A stretch of DNA of 64,000 nt from Climacteris rufus (GCA_013398175.1 VZRZ01000460.1:599831-663830), one strand, 5' to 3'. Positions 11,750-24,235 are shown, counted from the first letter of the stretch. Made by a program: numbers and translations. The notes: generated from the sequence alone by a model not told the origin.

Positions 11750-13699
11750 TTTTCATGTAGCATGCGCCTTGTATTCAAAGAAAAAGGACAATATATCAGA
11801 ATATAAGGAGTGGGTTCCTGTTTCTTGTGCCATCTCTGAAAAGGTGTATTTGCCCAGCCAACCCATGTCAGATTGCCTCTGCAAGTAATTTAGAAAAAAG
11901 CAAATCATTATTCTGCCTGCTGTGATTCCTCACAAACAGCATTTGCTTTGTAAAATTCTTTCTTCTGTTGAAGGCAAATTTGTTTTTTCTCTTTCCTTTT
12001 GTACCACCTTTGGAAACATTGCTATGTATTGACAGATATCTCCAGAGACATACATGTCCACTTTTCTTTTTCTATAAAGCAGGCAGTACTTTAGACTTAA
12101 TTTCTTTTAATGGAAAATTGTAACTTCCCAGGAAGTCTTTTTCTTTGTGAATAATGAGTGCTAGACAGTTGTAACACTGTCATGAGGTACTGGTAATTAG
12201 GATGGCTCATTGGTAGCTTCCTAAGACAAAGATCTCTTAGTAAACTTAATGGTTTTGAGTCATTACCAGGCAGATTGAAAACTGATATATTTTTCTCCCA
12301 ATCTAAAAGAGTAATAATAAGACTCTTCTTTAATCCGCTGTTCTGAGACTCTTAATCTCCTGAGTTACTTGACAATTTAAGAATTTTATGATGAAGTTTA
12401 GGTGTTTGGGTTTTTCCCTAAACACTAGTAAACACAGAAAAAGTAGACAACATTCAGCACTGGGAACTGCTTCTGAGAAACTGGCCCAAAGGCTTTTTTT
12501 TCAACAAGGAGTAGCAATTGCTCTGATCTTGTGTTTTTGAATGTATCTATAATGTCAGCGCGATGTATACACACTTGAAATATACAAGTATTGAAGACCT
12601 AAGATGAACGGGGTCTTAAATGATGAGTCATAAATTAATTATGCAATTTTTAGTCTTTTTGAACAAGAACTTTTAGTGATATTGATTTCTTAAGATATTT
12701 GTTCCCATCCCATAACATGTATAACATCTGTTCTATGGCCGGTGACAAATGGTCTGGGCCATCCACCTTATTCTGGATGACTTAGGGTACAATTTTGATT
12801 TAAAGGATCCAAGTAATTTAGTTCCTTAACATCTGACTTCAAAGACATTAATTCTCCTTTAATTTGTTCCATATAATTTGTGACTAGAGAAAACATGGTA
12901 TATGTTCAAAACCTTTGGGAAGCATTGCATAGTGTAGACATAGTACCAGCTTCAGCAGTTTTGGAAGGTACTTAAAACTACCAGCAAGGAAACAGAATTA
13001 ACTTTAATAGCTCTTGGATTAAAACCCTGTGTTTTATTTAGGAAATGGTTTTGATTTAATTTACTCTAGTTTTCATGGCTCTTCACTCAGTTGATTTATT
13101 ACCAATTTAGACTAACAGAAGTGAAAGAAGGAATCAAATTCTTAATGATCACTAAATGTAGTTACGGCTGTTTTCAATGGGAAGCATAAGGAAATACTCT
13201 TTCTACAGTTGATGTGTTTCTGTATTCCATTTAACCAAGACTATGTCACAAAACCAAAAGTTAATATGGAGTATCTGGTAAATTTGTGTTCTTTTTTAAG
13301 TGGTCTGCTATTTTTATTGCTTTTATCCTTGTAAAAAATAACTGCATCTTCTGATTCTCATTTTACAAAGAAGTGTCCTGAAACAAAGATGTATAAAAAC
13401 TTTCCTTCAAAAGATATTTCTAATGTTGCACACAATAATTTACCATAGGACAATTAATTTCCCTAGACAGTACAAGGAACTACTCTAGCAGACTTTTTGC
13501 AACTTTGGGCAAATGTTGACTATCTAAAAGCAGTTGTTGTATTAACATTCTAGCAAAATATTTTAAAAGTGCATAATGAATTTAGGGGCTTTCCTCAAAG
13601 TTTTAAAATATTAGGCACTAACCCAGCTGTTTCTCACTGACTTTTGACAACAATTAAATTCTGAATATCTCTGTACAAACACAAAAAGAAACTATGTTT
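11750..13699. other. Single-copy AT-rich DNA, nothing recognised
   Basis: No repeat family, RNA gene or open frame of note. Composition returns to the AT-rich background right after the LTR. Confidence 0.5.
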
Positions 13700-15250
13700 A
13701 TGTCCAGGCAAAAATGGCCAAAGTGTGGGGCCAGCTTGCTCTGGGCTGGGTGTCTAGCAATGGCAAGGTTAGGGCCAGTGTAGAGCAAATGTCCATGTCC
13801 TGGGTAGACTTGAGGATGCACTCCAAGAAGAAGCATGCCTTGCCCTTCCTTGCTTCCAGCTTTGCCTCCATGTCAGTGCCTGATGGATTACTTCCCTTGC
13901 CAGTGGTTTTGAAAGGAGACTATATTGAGAGTCTGTGGCTTGGATAGAGTCTTCAAACCATTGGAAGCATTTTTGCTCAGCGTTGTCCTGTGCATTAGTA
14001 GTTCTGTGTAACTTTTGGTGATGGTGTGATTGGACAAAGTGATTTACTAGGGTGTGCCAGTGGCTGCTGTTTGAAAAGAAAGAGGTTGTCCAAGGTTCTC
14101 TGTCAATACATGCTCTCGGGCACTGGTGTCATTCCTCCAGTGCTTCCTCCTGTGGCCAAAGAGTGCTGTGCTTGAATGGCCACCTGCTTTTAGGCTGCCC
14201 ATAAAAACCTGGGAGTCTTGGGGCCTGGAGCTTCCCTTGCTTGACAGGGATCCAGCGAAGGTGTGCATGTGGGTGCACGGGTTCCATAAGAGCAGAGCAA
14301 GTCCTGCCTGCCTTCCTGGCACAGCTGTGGGAGCTTGGACTGGTAGAGTTGGGCTGCTCTTGTAGAGGAATGAGAAGGAAAGGCTTTGTCAGGTGCGACT
14401 GGAGAAGGACCAGGGATGCCTGAGTGCAGAAGCACCAGTGGGAGGACCCTTTAGGGCTGGTGCTGTCAGTACAGTTCGCATCCCTGGGCCGTGCACAAAT
14501 TTTTTGGGCCATCCACAGCCTGACAGCCCTTTGCTGGCACATGAAAGTAGGAGGCTGGGAGAGCATGAGGCAAAGATTTCCTCTTGCAGCAAGCAAACTA
14601 ATGTTGCTCTTCTGATTTCAGCAAACCAACAAGTTGCTCAAGGATGTGAAACAGAAGTTAAACAAATTGTGTAGCCCAAGAACTTCTCCCCCTGTGTTTC
14701 CAGCACTGCTGAGACATCCATGGGTAAGTATTCCTTACAATGGTTTTGGGATAAAACCAGGTCCTGGAAAGCATCTGGATGTTTATTATACAGAAGAGCA
14801 GGCAAAACTCCAAGCTCAGTGCACTGCTCTGATCATGTACTCCTAGGCTGCAGCTGCACAGCTGGTCAGGCATTCCCTGTGCTCAGTGGGATTGGCTCCC
14901 AAGAAGCACAGGAGCCTGCCGGGATGAGGTGTTTGAGAGCCCCAGAGCTGTGCCATGCCACCACACTTACTGTTTTGCCACAGGCCCCCTTCTGCCAGTG
15001 CAGGCTGCATTATCAGTAGCCAGGCTCTGTGGTTTCTCATGCTGCTGTGGTATCCATGCTGGACCTCCTCTCTGACTCTGTTCCTGTGGAAGTGTGGTAC
15101 AGAAGCGGGCACAACATGGCAGTGCTAACCACACCAGTATTGAAGAGAAGGGAGGGATCATCTCCCTCAGCCTGTAGGCCACACTTCCTATTGCAGGACC
15201 ATTAGTCTTGTTTGCCAAACAGGCATACTGTTGGTGTCCCTGTAGCATTT
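13700..15250. other. GC-raised segment of unknown origin
   Basis: Composition rises clearly against both flanks, and stop-free frames cluster on both strands (for example 14129-14596 minus, 14393-14674 plus). I find no TG...CA ends, poly(A) signal or CR1 words, so I do not call it an LTR. Options are a decayed retroelement internal part, a remnant of a gene or non-coding transcript, or a local GC patch. One exon-like segment is listed separately. Confidence 0.35.
14622..14723 (+). other. Candidate internal exon, 34 codons
   Basis: A pyrimidine-rich tract followed by TCTGATTTCAG ends at 14621, and a consensus donor GTAAGT starts at 14724. The 102 bases between are open in a frame that begins exactly at the acceptor and ends exactly at the donor (phase 0-0). 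The encoded 34 residues start Gln-Thr-Asn-Lys and contain a Lys-rich stretch, then a Pro-rich stretch. No family is recognised. Such splice-like pairs occur by chance, and no partner exons were found. Confidence 0.2.
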
Positions 15251-17699
15251 CCTGCCACAGAAAAATTTAAATTAGTTTTTGAAAGAATTTAATAGTCACA
15301 AATTTTAATCTTCTTACTACTGGCTTATGCCATTTTATTCTATCATACAAGCATATGAGAATTGAAGCTTTAATGTTGTAATCAAACTAAGCACATCAAA
15401 ATTAGGAGTAAAATATTGTTGTTAAGGTTAGTGGATTTGCAATTTAGTGCACTCTGAAAACCTCCAGGGCATGTGCTACATTTGCCTAAAGGACCAGACA
15501 CACATCCGTTCAATAATACTTCATGGAATGAGGCCAGCTAACTTAGATGCAGTAGCCAAGCGTAGATTTCCCATGAAAAATGGTGTTTCATTTAAAAATA
15601 GGGCTTGTTTTTAATCCACTTACCAAGTGCATATAACTGCACTATTGATTTTTTAACACACTTTTGCTGCTAACAACTATTTAGGAAGCCAACATAAAAC
15701 CAAAGGTTTTCTTTTTAATTCATAAATTTTCACTGAAAACATAGAAAGACAGGAAAATAGAGAAAGAGCTGCTACTCAGTTTTAGAAATCTTATCTTAAA
15801 TTTGCATCAGGAAACACAAACAGAACATGAAGGTCTGAAATATGAACCTGCAAAGTATTTTACAGATTCGTACCATGTTAAGATGAAGGACAGTTTTAAC
15901 AGAGGAGTGTTCCAAAGTGGATTTAAAAAGGATACACAGATTATTTTTAATTAAACGCACCTATTTTGAGATTATTTATCTTGCTCTCTGTAGACCATGA
16001 AAAGTCAATAGGCAGGCACTATTTTCTTCACTTTTGTGTCTGTCCAAAGAGTTGTCATTGTATTCTATTTTTCCATTTTATGACCTTGTCCTAAGTTAGG
16101 ATAGTCTGGGGGTTTAGTTTTTAGACTTAGACAAATCATTCCTCTCTTTCCTTGTAAATGGTTCATGGGAGACATGGTAAAACTGGTGATCATGCTCTGT
16201 TAGAAGGCAACATATTTTGAAATACGTATTTTAAGAAAAGCATCAGTTACAGTATGTTGTTCAAACTACTTACATAATTACAGGCTGGAAGTTGTATTAA
16301 GGTTTCTATTTATATGACTGATTTACAGCTACATTTTAGTGCACATATTCCTGGTGATTTGTTATCCCTTACATGTATTTTTCAATTAGAGTAGCATACA
16401 TACAAAAAAATGCACCAGGACATGAGGTTACTGTAAGTAATGAGATGGTAGAAGTATGTATTAAGATCTTCCAGTGGTACAACTCTGTGTGTTTTTAAAC
16501 ATATCTAGAAAATATTCTTTTGTCAAGGACTTACTTCAGCTATACATTATCTACATGCTGACAATGTCACAGCTTATGACAGATTCTGATCCTGAGGCAT
16601 ATGAAGGGTGTTTTGCAGTGTGTTACTCAGTGTTCAATTGTTATTTTTATTAGGTGGTTTAAACACTATTGGTGGTCTGTTGAAATGAGCTTTAAAAGAA
16701 AACTCAGCTCTTACGAGAAATAACTTTCTGAAGAGCCCCCACTGAGTTATTGTGATTGTTTTTATATTTTTCTCCAACTTTGGGAAAATGTACACTTTAC
16801 AGCCTACTTTGAATAAAAGTATACCAAATGTAACCCAAAGACAACTTATCAAAACCTTTTGATTTTTCTTTTTATGAAAACTGGGGAAATGTTACTGCCT
16901 TTTCAAAATGCAAAATATTTGCCACACCAGCTAAAGAATAAATAGAGTAAATGTTAGAAGCTGACAAGTCTGGAACCACAAATGAAGGAAGAAGTTAGCA
17001 GAGTTTCCTTTGCCCTTTTCAGGCATGTGTTTAGGCTCCAGAATCAGACCCTGGTGATTACAGAGTAGCTGAAACCGTTATCTGAAGCAGATTCACTGTT
17101 TGTCTTAAATGGTCTGCTGAATATAAATAAAGATGAAGAAGCTTGCAAATCAGCAGAAGTACAGCTGTTTTGAGTGGTACATAACAAATACTATTCTCTG
17201 GGTCTGCAGTTTTGAAGTAATACTGATATCAAAGAGGATGTTTTGCCACCAAGCACTTCTGGAGCATGGAGCATATTTAGCATGGACATGCTGAAATATC
17301 GAAGTATCATACCTAACTTATGTTTGCTTTATTGTAGTGTATGTAACTTTCAGGTGGGTGGTGGAGAAAAAGCTTCTGACGTTGCTGGTCTTCTTGCTGT
17401 GAGTTAGGGTACTTTTCTGTGATGCAGTCATGTAATACATAGGAAAATTGCTTTATTTTGTGTTGAGCAAGAGAAAGGAACCTGCAACATCTCTATCAGC
17501 CACAAGTAGAATGACCAGCTATCACAAGTGGCAGAAACACAGGAAGATCCCAATGCAGATATCAAACTTCAGTCCTCAAAACCAAAGAGCATTTTAAAGT
17601 ATTGCCAACCATAATAGTTCTTCTGACTGAAAACAAAATTCAGAAAGGTGCAGTACATTCCAGTCCTCAAATGCAGCTCTTGTTTATCTGTCAGTCTAT
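15251..17699. other. Single-copy AT-rich DNA, nothing recognised
   Basis: No repeat family or open frame of note is visible. Confidence 0.5.
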
Positions 17700-18050
17700 C
17701 ATGAGTCAGCTAACACAAACTGCCACCCTGATCCAGAGCAGCTGTCTAATTACAATTTTGTTATTATTAATTGCTGAGTAGAAAAACATTTGTAATTAGC
17801 TCAGACTAAATCATAGTTTAAACAGCCAAAAATTACATTACAAACTAAAGTGCAATTAAAGCACTACAGTAAAGTGTTTATTTAAACCCAGTTTAGCTAC
17901 TGCAGATTTTTCAATCAGGTTCTCAGGCTCATACATAGATGTAATTAGTCTTCAGTACTGACAGCATACTGCATTTATTCATTAAGCATCAATATTGTTG
18001 AACAAATGTAAATAAAATTTAGACAGGAATTCTTTAAAGGGGCAGTCATG
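17700..18050. promoter_or_regulatory. Candidate conserved enhancer rich in homeodomain sites
   Basis: Three TAATTA cores (17747, 17793, 17942), one TAATTG (17768) and one CAATTA (17853) lie within 200 bp. An AP-1/Maf-like TGAGTCAGC sits just upstream at 17702. The block has no transposon words and a balanced, non-repetitive texture, typical of vertebrate conserved non-coding elements in gene deserts. Conservation cannot be tested here, so the call is pattern-based inference. Confidence 0.3.
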
Positions 18051-21000
18051 GAAACATCTGGATGAGATAATGAGGCTAGGAATGATGTGAATGTTAATGA
18101 GTTTTGGTGCTGCTCTGGTACCCAAAGAATTTTTGAAGACACACGCTTTGAACTCCCACTACTTGCACTGAATTTGTAAGCATCAGTGATTCTGCTTTTA
18201 CTGGTGTGTAGTCACTTATCTTGGCTGCTTCAGTGGGACTCTAGGCTCTGCACCTGGACAGATTCCCACCAAGCAGACAGGATAGAATTTTGTACTTGAA
18301 CACTGGGAAGGAAAACAGCACACAACAACATCACCAAATTTTCTTAAGATGTTTTGCTGAATTTAATGTAAGCAAACTGATCTTTAAACACACAGTAAAA
18401 CTATTGGCAAAATTTGTTTCTTTCAGTTATGTGGAAAGAAACTAACATATCTCTTACAGGGTGTGTCATAGAAAGTGTTCATATCAGAAATCTGACTTCT
18501 ACTGCACATTGCAGGGAGTAACCTTTTCTGAGTTCATAGCTGAGAAAGCAGCTTTTATCCCGGGAAGCAAGAAAATCAGCCTTGATAGAGAGGAGAACAT
18601 ACTCTGGTATCAGACTTCTGAAAATTCTTAGATTCTAGGACACTCATGGATGAGGTTTGGTGTGGACAATGGCAAGGAGTAAGATATAGCACACTCAGTA
18701 TTAATAGAATGAATGTCAGGGATATGGAAATTGCCCTGAAATAATTATCAACATTGATGCAGAAAACTATACCAGACTGTCTGTTATAGTGATGGTAATC
18801 TTGTGTCCTTCATGCTGCTTCAGCTCAATTATTGACACCATAGGACAAATCTCTGAACAGCGCAGAATTATATTATGTAGTTAATGTCCTACTAGTGATG
18901 TTATACAACAAGGAAACTCCTTTCACGCTATTAGCTTTGGGGATCTAAAAAACACAAATTGTTTTTTCTGGTTTTATTCAACATCTGTAGATTAGCTTAC
19001 AGGGAATTTCTCAGGAGTCATACACTCAGGTGAAAAAAAAATTCCAGAATTTTAGAAGCCTGTTGTGTTTTATTTTAAGCTTTGAGCTTTCAAAACCTGG
19101 TTTTCCTAACAGGTTTTAAAAAGTGCTCATAGGATGTTCAAAAAAAAAAAGGACTCAAAGGGTGCTTTTAAGAAGTGCTCAAGGTTTTAAAAAGTCCAGC
19201 AAAGGCTGTTCAAATGCATTCGCTGACAACTCCATCCTGGTTTTGTAGGGGGCCTAAAGATGCCAGATATGTTGTGCTTGTCTGTGTGAGTGCACTAGAC
19301 ATCTGCTTCATAATAAAAGAAAGTGTAAGTGAATGTATTACCATGTGAACTAGTGTTTCTTTGCTACTTTGCTGAGATATTGCTCATGTCAACATTTCAG
19401 TCACTAAAGTGTGTCTATAATTTGTTAGCCGTGATAGCATTCTGATTTTGTGGTTCACATTCATGTCCTCAGCTGTGTCCCATACAGAACCTCCAACAGA
19501 ACTTTGAGAAGCAATACACATTCTTTACACTCCAAACCCCTCCAAACTCCACCTCCAACCCCCTTGTCCTATTATAAGATTTCTTTCTTTCTCCCATTTA
19601 TTGAAGCTTGTTGCCTTATTTTTACTGTTAAAAATAGCTAGCTCTATACTAGATAGTTCCCAAGACTAGTGTTCTATAAACATAGCTATGTTATTGTAGA
19701 ATTATCTTGTTATTGCATTCCTTTCCCATGGACACAGATCTTTGATGGACATTTCTTTTGACCACTGTAGTTAAAGGAGGAATAGGTAATTTCCTCCAAT
19801 GAACAGTGATTTCAAAAAGTGTATATAAGAATTAAAAGAAGGTGGGTCTGCCCCCTTCCTTCCTTTCCTCTGAACATGAACACAGCTGGCTCTGGCTCTT
19901 TCTTCTGTGTCTCCAGCATTCCAGTGGTGATAGAAGCTGGCTCTGTGGTAGCCTTGAGTTCCACACTAATGCGTTCAGTAACTATCTAATAACAAGACAT
20001 AATGAAAATGTGTATCACCACATACACTATTCTGCAGAAACTGGCTCCCTTCATGAAACTTTGAACACCATAAACAGAAGGCTAGCTAGGTAAACTTTGC
20101 ATCTGGAAATGTTAAAGAATTCAAGGACATAAGAAAAATTAAAGAAAAAAATATTAATCCTGGTGGAATAAGTAGTCATATCTTATTAAGCATGGAGGAG
20201 TTGAAGAGGCACCATGTTAGCTGTCTAAAATCCTAAGTACCTGGTGAAAGTGATCTGTCTGTCTGTCAGACAGTTGTGATGATTTGGCTGAAACACTTAA
20301 CAGTACAGAACCAAGACAAGGCTTCTTTCATTGTGGACAAATTTGGGCTCTTACTAGGAAACTTAGAAAAGAAGCCTAAGGAAAGTTTGAATAAATCCTA
20401 GTGTGTAAATGTGTTGTTTTAAATGCAGGTCTGTCTCTTTTTCAAAAAAGTTTTAACAGCCTCAATGTTTTTTGTGCTTCTGTATCTCAGATTTTCTGTC
20501 TTCCTACCCAAATTAGGTAATAAACAATGTCTTGAATGACCACAATAAAGTGAACTAGAGCTAAGTAACCATAACACCCACTTTTAAAATGCAAGCCTAT
20601 ATAAATCATAATATTTAAAGGGCTCTCAGTTCTGAGTAAATGCAGGCCAGTTGTGAGAATAATGTGGTCATAGTTTTGGTAGAACAGTTGGTTGGAAAAC
20701 ATGATAGCTACCTTTCAAAAGTAAAATCAATTACATGCTTATTTTAAGACTTTCTTGCAACAGAATTCTTGAAACAGGTGCTTACTTCCATCTCTGTTCA
20801 ACACTATGTGCATGTTTAAGGACATGAATAAGGTAATTTTTAGGAGGAAATTATATTTTTAATGAGGATGTTATCAATCAGATATGATGTTTGGTGGGAG
20901 TTTTTTTTCCCAGGTGAGAAATGTTTATTTGTTTTCAGATGACACTGTCCTTTCAGGTTCCCTCAGGTCTCTTCACAAAAATGATTCCCATAGAGGAGAG

Positions 21001-21792
21001 AATCCTAAAAATTATAAATAAATCATATGGGAATTAATAAAGGAAAGAAAGATTTATGTCTATAAAATTTACTGGCCTTTGACTGATCCAAGTACAGAAA
21101 AAGCATACTTGATCCATTAACACTTCAAGGGTTAAATAAAAGCCTTTTTATTTTTATAAAGACTTAGTTGATAATAAAAATCTATGTAACTTCTAAAATC
21201 TATGTAACTATGTAATTTAAGGCCTTTAAATGCAAACAGTAGAAATAGTGCTTCTCTCAATATTCATCATATCGTGTGTGTGTTTGCTCATGCTAAAGTG
21301 AATTTGACATAATGGTAAGTAGTTCAATCTATACTGCTGGAAGCTTTCCCTCACAAACTATTGATTTACTTACTCCATCCACAGCATGCTCAGAAACACT
21401 TCCCATTCTGTTTACCATTCTGTACGGCTAGAATGCATCGTGTCACACTGTCTAATAGAATTAAGCAAACCTTGGGATTTTACTGGAAAACTTGCTATAT
21501 ATATTTGTAGCTCAGCATAGTGGGGAGAAGAACCCGGCTATTTTAGCACCAAACCCACAAGTTCTTATTTTGGTAACTTTCTGTTTTGCTTGGACAGAGG
21601 CATTGATGTTAGCAAGTACGGGCTATATCCTGAGTGAAAATGAAAGTACCTTCAGATTATGAGGTGAGATCATCCCCTCTGTGTCATGAACAGCCAGGGT
21701 GAGCGGTGAGCCTTGGTAGGTCAGAGTGGGATTGGGTCTACACAGAGATGGTGCAGGATGGGTGGCCTACTTGTCATTTTAAATTCTTGTAG
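18051..21792. other. Single-copy AT-rich DNA with a local direct-repeat patch
   Basis: Mostly featureless. Around 19112-19195 the words GGTTTTAAAAAGT and AAGTGCTCA each recur with an A11 run between them, a small local duplication. At 21743-21758 there is a 16-base match to a unit inside the neighbouring LTR (see findings). Confidence 0.45.
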
Positions 21793-21990
21793 GATAATGT
21801 GATGGTTTGAGGAGTTTGGGAGGTCTAGCTTTCTGGGTGTGGTAGGGGCCAAAAGATGGCTTCTGTAAGAAGCTTCCAGAAGCTCCCATAGCTGTCCGGT
21901 CAGGGCCTATCTCAGATGGCTCCTGGGAGATTGATGTGATGTTTTCCACAGCTGGGCCAATTAGGAAGGACAGAAATGCCTCTGTGACAG

Positions 21991-22000
21991 TATATTTAAG
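21991..22000 (+). promoter_or_regulatory. TATA box of the 21798-23030 LTR
   Basis: TATATTTAAG, also present in the sister LTR as ATATTTAAG at about 42029. Conserved placement in two independent copies supports a promoter element. Confidence 0.6.
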
Positions 22001-22239
22001 AAGCAATCTCTGTAGTACGCAGGTGCGCGCCATGTAGCCATGTAGACACGTAGGTTGTAGGTTAGGCAGAGGAGAGGGAGTATAGCAAACAACTGAGAAG
22101 AACAACTGAACTATCAGATATGAAAGCCAGCAAACGATGCCAGTCTGCCAAAGAAGAGAAGTGATGGGGGAGGAGGTTCCTGCATCATTGCAACTGAGAC
22201 ATTCTCGTGGCCTGTGGTGAGAAACTTTAATCAAACTTG

Positions 22240-22561
22240 GAGCAGAGATGGTGCAGGAGGGAGTGAACTCCCACAAGAGTAGCTGTGTCTGGTGGGGACC
22301 GAGGACTTTGCTCCTGAGTCAATAAGGGAGTCAATTAAGTTAAAAGAAGCCTGGTTTTATTCCTACCCTAAGAGAGAGACCAGCCCGACGGGGGAGGATG
22401 GAGCAGAGATGGTGCAGAAAGGAGTGATCTCCTACAGAAGGGGCTTTGGTCTGGTGAGGAGTGGACACAGTCAGTAACTGCTTCTACTCCTAGAAGGGTT
22501 GAACTGCAGGAGTCAGTGAGGTAAAGAAGCTTTGGGTCACCCACCTCCACCCTAAGTATGG
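22240..22561 (+). repeat. Internal tandem duplication in LTR, about 161-bp unit
   Basis: GAGCAGAGATGGTGCAG begins at 22240 and again at 22401. Downstream words also repeat in order (a 'ggagtga.ctcc.aca' motif, a 'gctcc/ctcctag...gagtca' stretch, 'accctaag', 'gaccagcc'). The sister LTR has a single such unit, so this copy or its subfamily gained a second. The units have since diverged. Confidence 0.7.
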
Positions 22562-22867
22562 ACCAGCCTGATCTGGGAGGAAACAGCGGCGGCAGTTTCG
22601 GGCAGGCTGCACACCAACTTCTGCAAACCGTGCCATGGCGCCAAAGAAGAGAGAGAGGGACCCCTCCAGATATAATTGCTAAGAAGAGGAAACACCTGAG
22701 CATCTGAGGACTAAACTAATTAGAGAAAAACCCCCTCCCCGGGTTCCCCTTATGATCTGGGATAAGAGAAAATTTGTGAGTCTGCTGGGTGGGGGGGGAT
22801 GGGAGGACAGCAGAGGAAGAATGTTTAGGAGACCTTCCTTTGTTTTTGCTTGCTCCTTTGACTCTGT

Positions 22868-22873
22868 AATAAA
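22868..22873 (+). terminator. Polyadenylation signal of the 21798-23030 LTR
   Basis: AATAAA followed by TTCACTTTATCACTTA, also found at 42718 in the sister LTR. Confidence 0.65.
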
Positions 22874-23263
22874 TTCACTTTATCACTTAGAAGCACTGAC
22901 CTTGTCTCAGCCTAATTTTGCTCCTCTGCCAGCATTTCTTATCATGGTTTAGTAACACAGTTCTGTTCAGAAGGGGAAAAAAAGCAGTTCTAGTGGGGCC
23001 TTGGCCATTGGCCAGGGCTAAACCGCTACAGATAAGGAAGGAGTTGTGCTGAAACAACTGGGAATTCCACAGGGAGTGTGAGATCTGCTGTGGAAGAGGA
23101 ACGTCTCTCAAAGCCCTTGAGAAACACATTCAGAAAGGTTCAATGTTCAATCTAGAAATGACGTGGATATAAAAAGACTTGTCACAGTGACTTTTGATGG
23201 CTTGGCTGTTACTCTGAAATACTGGAAGTATAAATGTATGAATGTAAAGTGGGAGAAAATGCA

Positions 23264-23890
23264 AAGAATCATAGTAACACAATCATAGAAGGATTTGGGT
23301 CAGAAGGCATCTTGTAGATCATGTAGATCCAACCCCTCTGCCATGGACAGTGACACCAGCTTGCTCAGAGCCCCATTCAACCTGGCCTTGAACGGTCCCG
23401 CTGATGCTGCATCGTGTTCCAGTGCTTCACCACCCTAATGAGCAAAGAATTTCTTCTTCCTAACATCCAATCTAAAGCTGTCCTCTTTCAATTAAGGCCA
23501 TTCCTCCGTGTCCTGTCACTATACTCTCCACCTATCTTGTAGGCCCCCTTTAGGTACCAGAAGGCTGCAATAAGGTCTCTCTGGAGCCTGCGCTTCCCTA
23601 GATTGATCAATCCCAACTGTCTCATTTTGTCTTCATGGAAGAGCTGTTCTAGCCCTCTGATCATCTTCCTAGCCCTCCTCTGAACTCATTCCACCAGACC
23701 CATGTCTTTCTTATGTTGGGGGCCCCAGAACCGAACACAGTACTCCAAATGGGGTCTCACCAGAGCAGAATAGAGAGGGACAAGAGCCTCCCTTGGCCAC
23801 ACTGCTGGCCACATTGCTTTGTTAGCAGCCCTGGATATGATTGGCTTTCTGGGCTGTGAGCACACAATGATGGGTCATGCCAAGCTTCTC
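23264..23890 (-). mobile_element. CR1, 3' part of an older minus-strand copy (left half)
   Basis: The left end is the CR1 tail read in reverse (aatcatag repeated around 23267 and 23281). CR1 words follow in reverse-complement order: 'ccaacccctctgcc', 'catcgtgttccagtgcttcaccaccct', 'aagaatttcttcttcctaacatccaatctaaa', 'ggtctcaccagagcagaatagag', 'ggctttctgggctgtgagc'. This covers the 3' UTR and the end of ORF2. The sequence stops at about 23890 in 'agcttctc' and resumes at 28664 with the next CR1 words, 'atctaccaat' then 'ccaagtccttcttctcagg'. The two halves are therefore one element split by the plus-strand CR1. Confidence 0.88.
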
Positions 23891-23903
23891 CAACGTGGGG
23901 GGT

Positions 23904-24030
23904 GTTTGCTCCGGCTTTCACAGCTGTGCTTAAAAGGAGCCAACTGGGCGGTTCCCTTGCCCTCATGACTGCTGTGACATGGAGTGGGGTTTGCTACAGC
24001 TTTCACAAGTGTGTTTAAAAGAACCCTCTA
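23904..24030 (+). promoter_or_regulatory. CR1 5' UTR repeat units (putative internal promoter)
   Basis: GTTTGCTCCGGCTTTCACAG at 23904 recurs as GTTTGCTACAGCTTTCACAA at 23989, an 85-bp spacing. Each is followed by a 'tgcttaaaagga' or 'tgtttaaaagaa' stretch. Repeated 5' UTR units of this kind are typical of full-length CR1 and presumably carry the promoter. The second unit is partial. Confidence 0.5.
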
Positions 24031-24235
24031 GGGAGCACAGGAACCTGGAGCACAGTGACCAGGAGCAGGCAAACAAGGGCATGGCATGTCTTTGAGGGCG
24101 TGGCACAGCAGTTTGCCCTTGGGCAGTTTATGCAGGCAGGGCAAGCAGGCAGGGCTGAGGTCATCACCCTGCTGGTGGGGTTTTATTTGTGGTAAGGTTT
24201 GTTTGGCTGATTTGCTGTTTGGGGATTTCTTAGCA

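Larger units (their letters stand above)
21798..23030 (+). mobile_element. Solo LTR, 1233 bp, family with 41844-42884, duplication GATAA
   Basis: It starts TGTGATGGTTTGAGG and ends AACCGCTACA, with identical flanks GATAA at 21793-21797 and 23031-23035. A TATATTTAAG box lies at 21991-22000 and AATAAATTCACTTTATCAC at 22868, giving plus orientation and a long R. The 5-bp duplication fits class III (ERVL-like). The copy at 41844-42884 shares the start, the 'gtggtaggggccaaaagatgg' area, 'cagctgggccaattag', the TATA region and the poly(A) region. This copy is about 190 bp longer, mostly from an internal tandem duplication. No retroviral genes are attached. Frames at 21779-22703 are incidental. Confidence 0.87.

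Noticed and set aside
13700..15250. A CpG island promoter
   Set aside because: GC is raised but CpG is sparse, and no GC-box or start-site cluster is evident.
22292..22703. Frames in the 21.8-kb LTR as coding
   Set aside because: They coincide with the tandem-duplicated, GC-raised part of the LTR and have no domain.
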